Shown: piece after piece, positions 54,441 to 64,000 of the stretch
Numbering within the stretch: position 1 is the stretch's first letter
How the letters are laid out: every line of letters starts with the position of its first letter
Assembly: GCA_017311185.1 (NCBI GenBank)
Contig: JAESUZ010001271.1
Coordinates: 496,001 to 560,000, forward strand
Direction of reading: 5' to 3'
Length of the DNA stretch: 64,000 bases
DNA from: Proteles cristata cristata
Taxonomy: Eukaryota > Chordata > Mammalia > Carnivora > Hyaenidae
The notes under the pieces: model-generated
What the model was told of the DNA's origin: nothing
Seen by the model: only the letters and a program-made list of their open reading frames with translations
Databases searched by the model: none
Made by a program: the position numbers and the translations under genes

Positions 54441-55039
54441 ATTCCATAATCATGACACTGGCCTTCCTGCATCTTCCTATCCACAAATGTATTTATATGA
54501 TAAGGAGAAGAGCTACTCATAGCATAGTCCCCTTCAGGAAAAAGAGGGGCAGCATGATAGCTTCCAAAAGGAAGGCTTTAAGAAATGAATTCTAATCAAA
54601 TAGACAACAGAACACATAAGCATTTATTGAAATTTTGGGCAAGAAGAGGAGCTCCTGTCTGTTTCTGTTGTCCTCTTTAAGGAACAAAAGAAAAGAAAAA
54701 ATTCTAAATGTCTTGAGTTTCAGGAAAAATGCTCTATTAGTGAGTCAGACTCTCAAAATAATGTTAGCAAAGGAAGTGACTGCCAATGCGTGGGTGAGAT
54801 TTTTTTTTTAGAAGTCACATGAAAAAAATAGTTCTATGTGTACAGTTCTGAAACATTCTTCCTCCATTCTTCAGGGCTTCCTCGAATGTCCAGACTGTCT
54901 TGAACTAACTTATGTTTATTTTGCTTTCTCAACTTCTGCTTCATGTACCCCAAAACATAGCCTAAGAACATTATTATTTTCTTCTAGTAATCTATATACT
55001 TTACCATGTTTGTGACTTTGCTATTGTTCTTTATATTTT
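54441..55039. other. Unassigned sequence
   Basis: No gene or recognised repeat. Confidence 0.4.
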
Positions 55040-55235
55040 CCTGAAATGTCATTTCCCTCCTTCTTCTCCACTTGCCAAAAGTCTTAGACGTCCTTCAGCA
55101 CCTGATTTAATATCACCTCCTCCTTGAAGCTTTGCCAGTCTACAAATGTATAAGTAGTGACTACTTCCCATAGTACTTTTGTTATACCTCTTAGAGAGAT
55201 GAATCCAAGCTACCTTCTCCTGAAGAGTATGTGGC
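55040..55235 (+). repeat. L2 3' end remnant, plus strand
   Basis: TTTAATATCACCTCCTCCTT, GAAGCTTTGCCAGTCTACAA and CCCATAGTACTTTTGTTATA follow the L2 3' part (normally AAATGTCACCTCCTCCAGGA ... CCATAGCACTT). Confidence 0.65.
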
Positions 55236-55400
55236 TTTCTTCCCTTTTTGATTCAGATCTACTTGAGACCTAGGAAAATAACTTATCTTTATATATGCCA
55301 GCAATATGTTAAGTACCAGGGATTCCAGAATAAACACAAAAAATCCCTTGGCTTAAAGAAATTATTTAAAATCTAGTGGGCAAATATAATTTAGAAAGCA
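55236..55400 (-). repeat. L2-like remnant, minus strand
   Basis: CAGCAATATGTTAAGTACCA, GGGATTCCAGAATAAACACA and CCTTGGCTTAAAGAAATTAT resemble the complement of L2 3' sequence. Confidence 0.5.
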
Positions 55401-55728
55401 GATCTTGACTTAGGATTTGAATGCAAGTAGTTAATCTAAGTAGTGAGAAGTGAGAAAATGAGATAGTAAAGAAAAGAATGACAAAAAAGAAGCACACTTC
55501 ATAATGAGCAGAAATAAAAATGGAGATGGTAGCCAGGGGCTGGGGTGTGGCAGAAATGGAGAGATGTTGGTCAAAAGGTACAAACTTTCAGCAATAAGAT
55601 GAGTAAGTTCTAGGGACATGTACAATATGGTGACTATAGTTAATAATGCTATTTGTACACTTGAAATTTGCTAAGAGAGTAAATCTTAAGCATTCTCATC
55701 ACCACAATAAAAATATGGTAACTAGAAA

Positions 55729-55931
55729 GGGCGTCTGGGTGGCTCAGTCCGTTGAGCACCCTACTTTTGATTTTGGCTCAGGTCACGATCCCAGGGCCAT
55801 GAGATCGAGCCCTGCATCAGGCTCCATTCTGACCATGGAACCTGCTTAAGATTTTCTCTCCCTCTGCTCCTCTCCCCTGCTTGCACATGTGTGCTCTCGC
55901 TCTCTCTCTCTCTCTAAAGTAAAATAAACAA
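55729..55931 (+). mobile_element. CAN-SINE inside an old L1 3' UTR
   Basis: GGGCGTCTGGGTGGCTCAGT, GATTTTGGCTCAGGTCACGA, GAGATCGAGCCCTGCATCAG, a CT tract and AAGTAAAATAAAC. AAAATATGGTAACTA (55710-55724) and AAAATATGCTAACTA (55932-55946) are a 15-bp TSD with one mismatch. Confidence 0.95.
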
Positions 55932-56013
55932 AAAATATGCTAACTATGTAAGGTTACAGATGTTTTAACTAACTTGATTGTGGTAATCATTTCACAATGT
56001 ATACATATACACG

Positions 56014-56044
<31 letters not shown>
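56014..56044 (+). repeat. (CA)n microsatellite
   Basis: About 15 CA units within the old L1 3' UTR. Confidence 0.95.
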
Positions 56045-56050
<6 letters not shown>

Positions 56051-56112
56051 TCACATTACACTCTTCCAATGAAAACAATATTATATGTCAATTATGCCTC
56101 AATAAAACTGGG

Positions 56113-57040
56113 AGGAAATTAATGAGCAGGTTTCTCCTGTGGGGCCCACGTCGGCTGATGACCTCTGAGAAACCACGTAGAATGTGCCTCTGATTATCCC
56201 GAGATCAGGACAGTGAGGTATAAATTTTCCCCTCCATGTTTGAGGGTTGCTTATGGAAGATGAACTCAAAGTCACTGCCAATCAGCTCTATTCTTAGGCC
56301 AAGCATTCCTCCAAGTAGCCAGGAAAAGCCCTGCGGCCAAGATGTAAGTGCTTGAGGCAGGAAGCTGTTGGCAGGTCATGCAAGTGTCCAGCACAGTTGC
56401 AGATGACCTTCAGGGAGGGCCAGAAGGACATAGGCAGAGCTACGACAAGTGTTGGCTATGGAGCCAGAAACGGTTACTACTGAATGTACTTGAGTGGTTG
56501 AATTTAAATAAATCTAGTTGCTATCCTTAGCAAAACGTAAATGCTAACAAAGTACTAACTTCACTATTTTCTAAGGAAACCGAGGATGTTTTTTGAGTAT
56601 GATTTTCTCACCAAGCCAAAATGTATATCAGATTTGATTTTCTGTGAATTACTGAGTTACCAAAAAGAATTGACTTTATTAGAATAAATTATACTTAGAT
56701 TGCTCCTGATAGAAGCTACCCTCTGAGAGTACATTTGGAAACTACTTCTTGTCAGAAGTATACACTTTATTTTCCTTTAGATTTTATCTTTCTCATTTTA
56801 AAGAGTAATACATGCCCATTGTACAAACATTAAAAAATACACAAGAATAAAAGGAAAAGAAAATAATCCATTGTTTCCATGAAATACTTACACAGAAAAA
56901 TAACATGGAATTATCCAGACTGTCATGCCCAAGCATTTATCTTAATGAGATGATCTAGTAAACATTGCCCCACCTATATTAGATTATTGATCATTTGTTG
57001 TACTATTAAAGGATATACTTATTATCTGCTATTTTTATAT
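56113..57040. other. Unassigned sequence
   Basis: No gene. Short frames at 56099-56281 (minus) and 56348-56530 (plus) lack domains. Confidence 0.4.
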
Positions 57041-57215
57041 TTATTTATTATTTATTTAAATATTTATTTACTTTTGAGAGCTCATGTGACTGGGGGAGGG
57101 CAGAGGGAGAGAGAGAGAATACCAAGCAGGCTACATGCTCAGCGCTGAGTGTGATACAGGGCTCTGTCTCATGACCATGAGATCATGACCTGAGCCAAAT
57201 CAAGAGTTGAATGCT
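57041..57215 (-). mobile_element. CAN-SINE, left part, split by an L1 (minus strand)
   Basis: Tail side TATTTATTATTTATTTAAAT, TATTTACTTTTGAGAGCTCA, AATACCAAGCAGGCTACATG, GAGATCATGACCTGAGCC and AAGAGTTGAATGCT. The element stops just before the complement of its A box, which is found 2.66 kb away at 59874. Confidence 0.9.
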
Positions 57216-59480
57216 ACAAATAAGACTCCTGGGCTAGATGACTTCCCAAGGGAATTCTACCAGACTTTAAATAAAGCAGAGTTAATACCTATCCTTATCA
57301 AGCTGTTCCCAAAAATAGACATGGAAAGAAAATTTCTGGACTCCTTCTTTGAAGCCATCATTATCTTGATTCCCAAACCAGACAGAGACCCCACAAAAAA
57401 GGAGAATTACAGGCCAATATCCATGATGAACATGGATGCAAAAATTCTCAACAAATGCTAGCAAATCGAATTCCACAGTATATTAAAAGAATTTTTCACC
57501 ATGACCAGGTAGGATTCATTCCTGGGCTGCGGGGCTGGCTTAATATTTGCAAATCAATCAATGTGGTACATAACATTAATAGAAGAAAAGACAAGAATTA
57601 TATGATCCTACCAATAGATGAAGAAGAAGCATTTGACAAAATACAGCATACTTTCTTAATAAAAACCTTCAAAAAGCCAGGTTAGAAGGAACATACCTTA
57701 ACATCATAAAATCCATTTATGAAAAACCCACAGCTATTATCATCCTCATTGGTGAAAAACTGAGACCTTTCCCCCCAAGAGCAGGAAAACAACGGGGTTG
57801 TCCTCTATCACCACTATTGTTTAACATAGTGTTTGAAGTCCTAGCCTCAGCAATCAGACAACAGAATGAAATAAAAGGCATCCAAACTGGCAAAGAAGAA
57901 GTCAAACTTTCAGTTTTCACAGATGACATGATACTCTACATGGAAAACCTGAAAAACTCCACCAAAAAGCTGCTAGGATTTATACATGAATTCAACAAAG
58001 TTGCAGAATAAAAGTTCAATGTACAGAAATCAGTTGAATTTCTATACATCAATAATGAAACAGAAAGAGAAATCAAGAAATCGATCCCATTTACAATTGT
58101 ACCAAAACCCATAAAATACCTAGGAATAAGTCTAACTAAAGAGGTGAAAAATCTACACACTGAAAACTATAGAAAGGTTATGAAAGAAATTGAAGAAGGC
58201 ACACACACACAAAAAAGGAAAAATATTCCATGCTCCTGGATAGGAAGAATAAATATTGTTAAAATGTCAATACTACCCAAAGCAATCTACGTATTCAATG
58301 AAACCCCTGTCAAAACACCACCAGCATTCTTCACAGAGCTAGAACAAACAATTCTAAAATTTGTATGGAAGCAGAAAAGACCCCAAATAGCCAAAGCAAT
58401 CTTGAAAAAGAAAACCAAAGAAGGAGGCATCACAATCCCAGACTTCAAGCTGTATTACAAAACTATAATCACCAAGACAGTATGGTACTGGCACAAAAAC
58501 AGATGCTAATCTTTGACAAAGCAGGAAAGAATATCCAATGGAATAAAGACAGTCTCTCCAGCAACTGGTGCTGGGAAAATTGGACAGAGACATGCAGAAA
58601 AATGAACCTGGGCCACTTTCTTACACCACACACAAAAATGAACTCAAAATGGATGAAAGACCTAAATGTGAGAAGGAAACCATCAAAATCCTAGAGGAAA
58701 AAACAGGCAACAACCTCTTTGACCTCAGCCGCACCAATTACTTGCTCAACATGTCTCTGAAGGCAAGGTAAATACAATCAAAAATGAACTATTGGGACCT
58801 CATCAAAATAAAAACTTCTGCATCGCAAAGGAAACAATCAACAAAACTAAAAGGCAACTGACAGAATGAGAGAAGATATCTGTAAATAACATATCAGATA
58901 AAGGGTTAGTATCCAAAATCTATAAAGAATTTAGCAAACTCAACACCCAAAAAACATAGAATTCAGTGAACAAATGGGCAGAAGACATGAATAGACACCT
59001 TTCCAAAGAAGATATCCAGCTGGCCAACAGACACATGAAAAGATGCTCAACATCACTCATCATCCGGGAAATACAAATCAAAAGCACATTGAGATACGAC
59101 CTCACACCAGTCAAAGTGGCTAAAATGAACAACTCGGGAAACAACAGATGCTGGCGAGGATGTGGAGAAATGAGAACCCTCTTGCATTGTTGGTAGGAAT
59201 GCAAACTGGGGAAGCCACTCTGGAAAACAGTGTGGAGGTTCCTCAAAAAATTGAAACTAGAACTACCTCACAACCCAGCAATAGCACTACTAGGAATTTA
59301 CCCAAAGGATACAGGAGTGCTGATTCATAGGAGCACATGTACCCCAATCTTCATAGCAGCACTTTCAACAATAGCCAAATTATGGAAAGAGCTCAAATGT
59401 CCATCAACTGATGAATGGTTTAAAAAGGTGTGGTTTTTTATATACAATGGGATACTACTTGACAATGAGAAGGAATGAAA
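57216..59480 (+). pseudogene. Broken L1 ORF2 (reverse transcriptase and C-terminal region)
   Basis: Pieces in order: [20 protein letters not shown] (57228 on), [18 protein letters not shown] (57380), [14 protein letters not shown] (57500), the RT catalytic strand [12 protein letters not shown] at 57916-57951, [20 protein letters not shown] (58230), [14 protein letters not shown] (58360), [20 protein letters not shown] (58567), a Cys/His-containing [15 protein letters not shown] (59150) and the C-terminal FIAALSTIAKLWKELKCPST (59352). The catalytic box reads FTDD rather than FADD, and many stops and frameshifts separate the pieces. L1 ORF2p is the reverse transcriptase/endonuclease of retrotransposition; this copy is dead. 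Confidence 0.92.
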
Positions 59481-59873
59481 TTTTGCCATTTGCAACCATG
59501 TGGATGGAACTGGAGGGTATTATGCCAAATAAAATAAATCAGCCAGAGAAAGACAGATATATGTTTTCACTCATATGTGAAACTTGAGAAAATTAACATA
59601 AGACCATGGGGGAAGGGAATGGGAAATAGTTTCAAACAGAGAGGGAGGCAAACAATAAAAGACTCTTAAGTACAGAGAACAATCTGAGGGTTGATGAGGG
59701 TGGTGGGGAAGAGGGAAAAATGGATGATGGGCATTGAGAAGGACACTTATAGGGATGAACACTGGGTTTTTTATGTAAGTGATGAATCATGGGAATCTAT
59801 CCTCAAAACCAAGAGCACATGTATACACTTATGTTAGCCAACTGGATAATAAATTAGATCTTAAAAAAAAAAA
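57216..59873 (+). mobile_element. 5'-truncated LINE-1 (2.66 kb) inserted in a SINE
   Basis: It starts inside ORF2 (ACAAATAAGACTCCTGGGCT), runs to the C-terminus, and ends in the long-type 3' tail (TGTAAGTGATGAATCATGGG, GTTAGCCAACTGGATAATAA) with poly-A. The flanks AGAGTTGAATGCT and AGTGTCAGATGCT match at 9 of 13 positions, a decayed TSD cut from the host SINE. It lacks the 5' UTR, ORF1 and endonuclease and cannot mobilise. Confidence 0.94.
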
Positions 59874-59910
59874 AGTGTCAGATGCTTAACCGACTGAGCA
59901 ACCCAGGCAC
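59874..59910 (-). mobile_element. CAN-SINE, right part (A-box side), minus strand
   Basis: AGTGTCAGATGCTTAACCGA, then CTGAGCAACCCAGGCAC, the complement of the SINE head that is missing at 57215. The two parts make one SINE interrupted by the L1. Confidence 0.92.
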
Positions 59911-59933
59911 AACTTTTTTAAAATTACCTGCTA

Positions 59934-60111
59934 TTAAAAATTTTTTTTGAGAGAGAAAGAGAAATCATGAGCAGGGAAGGACAGAATGAGAGTGAGACAC
60001 AGAATCCAAAGTCTCTGAGCTGTCAGCACAGAGCCCGACACAAGGCTTGAACCCACAAACTATGAGATCATAAACTCGACCATTCAACTAAATGAGCCAC
60101 TCAGGCGCCCC
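59934..60111 (-). mobile_element. CAN-SINE, minus strand
   Basis: T-rich tail, TTTTTTTTGAGAGAGAAAGA, GAATCCAAAGTCTCTGAGCT (a short deletion removes CAGGCTCCAGG), GGCTTGAACCCACAAACTAT, and AACTAAATGAGCCACTCAGG ending in CGCCCC. Diverged; no clean TSD. Confidence 0.9.
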
Positions 60112-61600
60112 ACGTGCCATTTTTTAAAAATTTAAATTCTTTAAGCAGAATCAGTAGCGTTGAGAGAATATTGGTGCTTATATTAGAGACATGTAGTATG
60201 TTTAAAGGTATTCATTTGTTATCAATTCCTAGTTATCCCATACTTTGGTAAGAAAGTGTATCTGCCTGATATCAGTATTTGGAACCTGTTGAAGCTTCAC
60301 CCCAGTCTAGTACATAACAATTTTTGCGAATATACTGTAGATTCTTAAAAAGGTTATGTAGTCTCAGATTTCTGAAGGATGTGTGTGAGCTCCCTAGTTC
60401 ACGCCAAAATCTTAAGGATTCCTTATGTGACAGTATTGCGTATCATGTTGTACAAACATGCATTAATCAAATATATCAGTGGTGCCCTACATGTACAGTA
60501 TTTGGGTCAACTGTGATACCCTGAGAAAAGTCATAGGTAGACACTGCTCTCCTGTTCATTACAAAATTGAAAGAATAAACTTCTCGAAATATCATCCAAA
60601 GCATGTTCAGGGATTTTTCCAGGAGGACAGCAGAATAAAGGAAATGTATGTCCATAGTAATTGTGTAAAAATGAGTTTCCTTCAGTCCTACTCCATACTA
60701 TAAAGGACACAGAGAACACACTCTATCAGAAGGATCACTCTGACAAAGAATACTGTTCAAAATCAAACTATATATACCCAAAGCATTCCTCAGTGTTTCT
60801 CATGAAGCCAACATATTCTTCCTGAAGCTGTCTTGCTCCCTTTAGGTTTACAGAGAATGTGGTATTGATAAATAAGATTCCAACTGTAAATGAAGACATT
60901 TAGTCCTTGCATTGTTTAGTAATCACCAAAACGGGATGACATAAAACCTGGGGACCAGTCTGTAACCAAAGCATGCAACCCTTTAAAAAGTTACATTATT
61001 AATTTCAGTAGATTTCCTGTTAAAGTCTCTGAATAACCCAGAGCTTACAAATCCAGAACTGTTTCTGTTACTATAGGAAAAAAATTTTTAAAGGATTATT
61101 TAAATGAAATAAACTTGGATCCTAGAGAAATCCATCTTCTGTAATACCCCTAACGGTAAGACCAAATGATAAGGAGGAACACAGAGAAACCATGAGTAGA
61201 TTATGAGCAAGACCCTTTAAATAGCAATGAAATTCAGCTCCTACCAGACAGTCAACTATTTTCTGTTCTTTCTCGGAGAAAAGTCTTTGTAAAACTTGAC
61301 CTTGCTGGATCTCTGATGGTGAATTTAACACTGCAGTCTTTGCTCAGGGTTTATAACCACGCAATTGTTTGTTAAGACAGAAAGCCCTGTACTATTGGTC
61401 TTAATATTAGAAATTGCTTGTCTGAGAGTATGTTTGCTCCATATTCAGACAGCACACTCACAAACAAACTTTGAGACAGCAACCTGTGGCTGAAATGGGA
61501 ACTGACTAGATTAATTTTGCCAGACAGAGAAATTGTTTCACTCAGGATAATGATGAATCATCAGAGGACATTGATTCATGGTTTAAGAAACTGATGTCCT
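60112..61600. other. Unassigned sequence, ~1.5 kb
   Basis: No gene, RNA or named repeat. Frames at 60324-60719 and 61122-61331 have no domain. Confidence 0.4.
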
Positions 61601-61779
61601 GGGGCACCTAGGTGGTGATCTTAAGCTCAGGTCATGATCTCATAGTTTGTGAGTTCAAGCCCCTCAGTGAATTGTTAGTACGGAGCCTGCTTGGGATTGT
61701 CTATCCTTCTCTCTCTGTTCCCCCTCGCTCATGCTCTCTATCTCAAAATAAATTAAGAAAAAAATTAAAACTTAAAAAA
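61601..61779 (+). mobile_element. Diverged CAN-SINE with shortened head, plus strand
   Basis: GGGGCACCTAGGTGGTGATC joins directly to TTAAGCTCAGGTCATGATCT, so the A-box segment is lost. GAGTTCAAGCCCCTCAGTG, a CT tract and CAAAATAAATTAAG follow. GATGTCCTG upstream and AATGTCCTG downstream suggest a decayed TSD. Confidence 0.9.
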
Positions 61780-61870
61780 ACATGAATGTCCTGTCTGGAA
61801 AGAGTTAATTATTACATTCTACCAAGAAATTCAAATGCCAAGGAAGTCGTTTCCAGACTAGAACAGTCCT

Positions 61871-62087
61871 GGGTGCACCTGCGTGGCTCAGTCAGTTAAG
61901 CGACCAGCTCTTGGTTTCAGCTCAGGTCATCATGTATCTCATGGTTCGTGAGTTCCAGCTCCACAAAGGCTCTGCGCTGACGGTGTGGAGTCCACTTGAG
62001 ATCCTTTCTCTGCCCCTCTCTCTCTCTCTGCCCCTTTCCTGTTCTCTGTCTCTCTCTCAAAAATAAATTAATTAAAAGTTTAAAAGA
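61871..62087 (+). mobile_element. CAN-SINE, plus strand, whose 3' flank was hit by another SINE
   Basis: GGGTGCACCTGCGTGGCTCA, CAGCTCTTGGTTTCAGCTCA, GAGTTCCAGCTCCACAAAGG (decayed B box), a CT tract and AAAAATAAATTAATTAAAAG. Its TSD AGAACAGTCCT is at 61860-61870; the downstream partner now sits at 62367-62377 because a second SINE inserted between. Confidence 0.94.
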
Positions 62088-62099
62088 TTAAGAACAGTC

Positions 62100-62357
62100 A
62101 GGGGCGCCTGGGTGGCTTAGTCGGTTAAGCGTCCGACTTTCGCTTAGGTCATGATCTCGCGGTTCGTGGGTTCCAGCCCCGCGTCAGGCTCTGTGCTGAC
62201 AGCCAGCTCAGAGCCTGGAGCCTGTTTCAGTCTGTGACTCCCTCTCTCTCCCTCTCCCTCTCTCCCTCTCTGTGACCCTCCCCTCCTCACACACACTCTC
62301 TCTCTCTCTCTCTCTCCTAGAAATAAATAAAAAATTTAAAAAATAATAAAAAAAAAT
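62100..62357 (+). mobile_element. Young CAN-SINE, CTTTCGCTTAGG subtype, with 18-bp TSD
   Basis: GGGGCGCCTGGGTGGCTTAG, CGACTTTCGCTTAGGTCATG, GGTTCCAGCCCCGCGTCAGG, CAGTCTGTGACTCCCTCTCT, an expanded CT/CCCT tract and CTCCTAGAAATAAATAAA. The TSD AAAAGATTAAGAACAGTC is perfect at 62082-62099 and 62358-62375. The near-unmutated head and long TSD make it one of the youngest insertions here. Confidence 0.97.
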
Positions 62358-62377
62358 AAAAGATTAAGAACAGTCCT

Positions 62378-63454
62378 ACGATTTTCTAATGTAAATTCTG
62401 AAATATACTGTCTGAGGTCTATGGAAGTTAGTGTTGATGGGTTTGGGTGGTGTCGGGAAACATACCCACTAATTTCTTACATATATGAGTATGTGCGTGG
62501 TACACACGCATACACACACATTGTCAAAATGGAAAAAAATTTTTTACTCCTCAAGAGCAGCAGCTAATTTTTTAATGTCATGAGATGCAGAGAGAGAGGG
62601 GCAAAGACAATTGGTTATAATAGAACTTCCCCTCTTTTCCATAACATTTTACTACTGCCATGAATTTACGGAAACTATGTAGTTCCCTTACTTCAAGGCA
62701 ATGCCACATAAAGGGAATAATATCCTAAACCTTGTTACCAAGAACATCCAAAGTAATAGTTTGATTTAGATGTAAGACACATAAGATTTAAAGTTGCAAA
62801 AGGTAAAAAGAAAATAACCAAAAACAAGACAAAACAGAAAACAAAAAAACCAAAACAGTGATAAATGCTGTCAGTTGCTTTAATCCAACAAGATAAATTA
62901 AGAACTTCCTGAATGCCTTCACTTGTTCTACCTAAGCTTTGAAGGATTCTAGAATGCAACTACCGTAACAAAACAAACGGAAGTTACATGAAAAGAATTT
63001 AAATTTGTTCCCTAAAGCTGAGGTGAAGGAATGGTGAGGAGGATTTTCACTCATGAGGGAAAAATATGACTAATAATAAGATGTATCAACAATTAAATCT
63101 GCTCTAAGTTATATACAGTAGTTTAGAATGAATAAATTCTTACTGGCTTTTAAAACTTTTAAAACTGGCTTTCAACACTACTGAGCTGTTAGAGTAACTT
63201 TTTTAAATTACCCATTTCATCCTTTAAAGTAAACTTAACAATCTATATTACAGATCCTAGAAGCTAAAAACCAAGTGATTAGATAAGTTAACCCAATGTA
63301 CCTAAGTTCCAGAATATTCTGCTTCAGTTTTACCTGTAATATTATTTGAATTACTGTGTCCTACCAAAATATATTTGAAAATTCACATGTATTATAAACA
63401 GGTATATTAGAAATAGAATATGTACACATTTATAAGACATTTGATTAAATCAGG
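62378..63454. other. Unassigned sequence, ~1.1 kb
   Basis: No gene or named repeat. The minus-strand frame at 62735-62959 has no domain; a CA/CG-rich patch lies at 62485-62520. Confidence 0.4.
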
Positions 63455-63560
63455 TATTTTAGTCAAGAAATATTTACTGAACATCTACGAAGTACCAAGC
63501 ACAGTGATAGATATCTTCAAATTGAAACTTTAAAATTATATTTTATTACCTTTCTGAAGA
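63455..63560 (-). repeat. L2-like fragment, minus strand
   Basis: TCAAGAAATATTTACTGAAC, ATCTACGAAGTACCAAGCAC and GTGATAGATATC are the complement of an L2 3' end. Confidence 0.55.
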
Positions 63561-63769
63561 AAATCTGTGCCCTTTCGACTTATTTCAGAGATAAAGTCTT
63601 ATTTTAAGAAATGCTCACTTTTTTCATCATACAGATACATTTTTATTCAATGATTTTTAAGTGATAATATCAAATTTACATATTATGTTGATGTGGCTTT
63701 AAGACACAAAAACTTAAATGCAAAAAGCAAAAGAACTGCTTATTAATAACAGAATAAGTCTAAGCTCAG

Positions 63770-63890
63770 TTACTTAACAAATATTTATTCAGTACTTACT
63801 CTGATCCAGGAATTGTTTTAAGCCCTGAGAATACAGTTAACAGAACAGAGATCTCTCTCTTCAGGGACCATAACAGGGTGCTGTTATGCA
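63770..63890 (-). repeat. L2-like fragment, minus strand
   Basis: ACTTAACAAATATTTATTCA, GTACTTACTCTGATCCAGGA, AGCCCTGAGAATACAGTTAA and CAGGGACCATAACAGGG follow the complement of an L2 3' end. Confidence 0.65.
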
Positions 63891-64000
63891 AAGGAATGAA
63901 TTTGCAGTTCTTATTATCATCTTCATCATAAGCTCTTAGAACTTTGATTACCACATCTTGCAATCAGACCACATCCCGTACTTCATGGACTGTTTATAAA

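Larger units (their letters stand above)
55545..56112 (+). mobile_element. Old LINE-1 (L1MA/L1MB-like) 3' end, plus strand, hit by a SINE
   Basis: GGTACAAACTTTCAGCAATA, TAAGTTCTAGGGACATGTAC, ATGGTGACTATAGTTAATAA, then after the SINE GGTTACAGATGTTTTAACTA, TTGTGGTAATCATTTCACAA and ATGTCAATTATGCCTCAATAAAA. This is the L1 3' UTR and terminus; a (CA)n array has grown inside it at 56014-56044. Confidence 0.85.

Noticed and set aside
1..64000. CRISPR arrays, operons, phage or defence systems
   Set aside because: No spaced direct repeats, no gene clusters and no ribosome-binding sites. All content fits a mammalian genome.

Overview
This window is non-coding DNA from a carnivoran mammal, almost certainly a felid. 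The strongest sign is 27 copies or pieces of the tRNA-derived CAN-SINE in its cat-type form: a GGCGCCTGGGTGGC head, the core CAGGTCATGATCTC, a B-box-like GGTTCGAGCCCC, a CT-rich stretch and an AATAAATAAA/poly-A tail. Carnivore-type LINE-1 copies and older mammalian repeats (L2, MIR, MLT1/MaLR-type LTRs, L1MA/L1MB-type L1) fill much of the rest. I find no intact protein-coding gene, no non-coding RNA gene, and nothing prokaryotic, viral or CRISPR-like. Every long reading frame is a repeat remnant, a pseudogene, or an open frame without a recognisable domain.

Layout. 0.5-4.1 kb: an old L1 on the minus strand, itself hit by a 73-bp L1 3' end and a SINE. 5-20.3 kb: a SINE-rich zone with 13 copies, an MLT1 LTR on each strand, MIR pieces and two L1 tails. 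20.3-31.9 kb: almost no SINE, only one remnant; it holds mostly unassigned sequence, a (CA)n tract, a local ~140-bp duplication (25.5 and 26.9 kb) and a 1.97-kb minus-strand L1 with a 13-bp target duplication. 34.6-35.7 kb: an L1MB-type fragment next to an opposite-strand L1 3' end. 37.5-41.4 kb: a plus-strand L1 ORF2 region split by a full-length processed pseudogene of ribosomal protein L4 (RPL4). 43-56 kb: microsatellites, L2/MIR/MLT1 remnants and a second run of SINEs. 57-59.9 kb: a 2.66-kb L1 that split an older SINE in two. 61.6-62.4 kb: three SINEs in a row, the third landing in the target duplication of the second.

Nothing here works as a pathway. The content is a record of retrotransposition: L1 reverse transcriptase/endonuclease moved its own RNA, SINE RNA and one RPL4 mRNA, and the order can be read from nesting and target-site duplications (TSDs). 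I did not find a convincing undescribed biological system. The most useful leads are two local duplications that named repeats do not explain, a diagnostic young SINE subtype, two alternative L1 3' tails, and the nested insertions that give relative dates. Repeat family names are from recognition, not from a database search.
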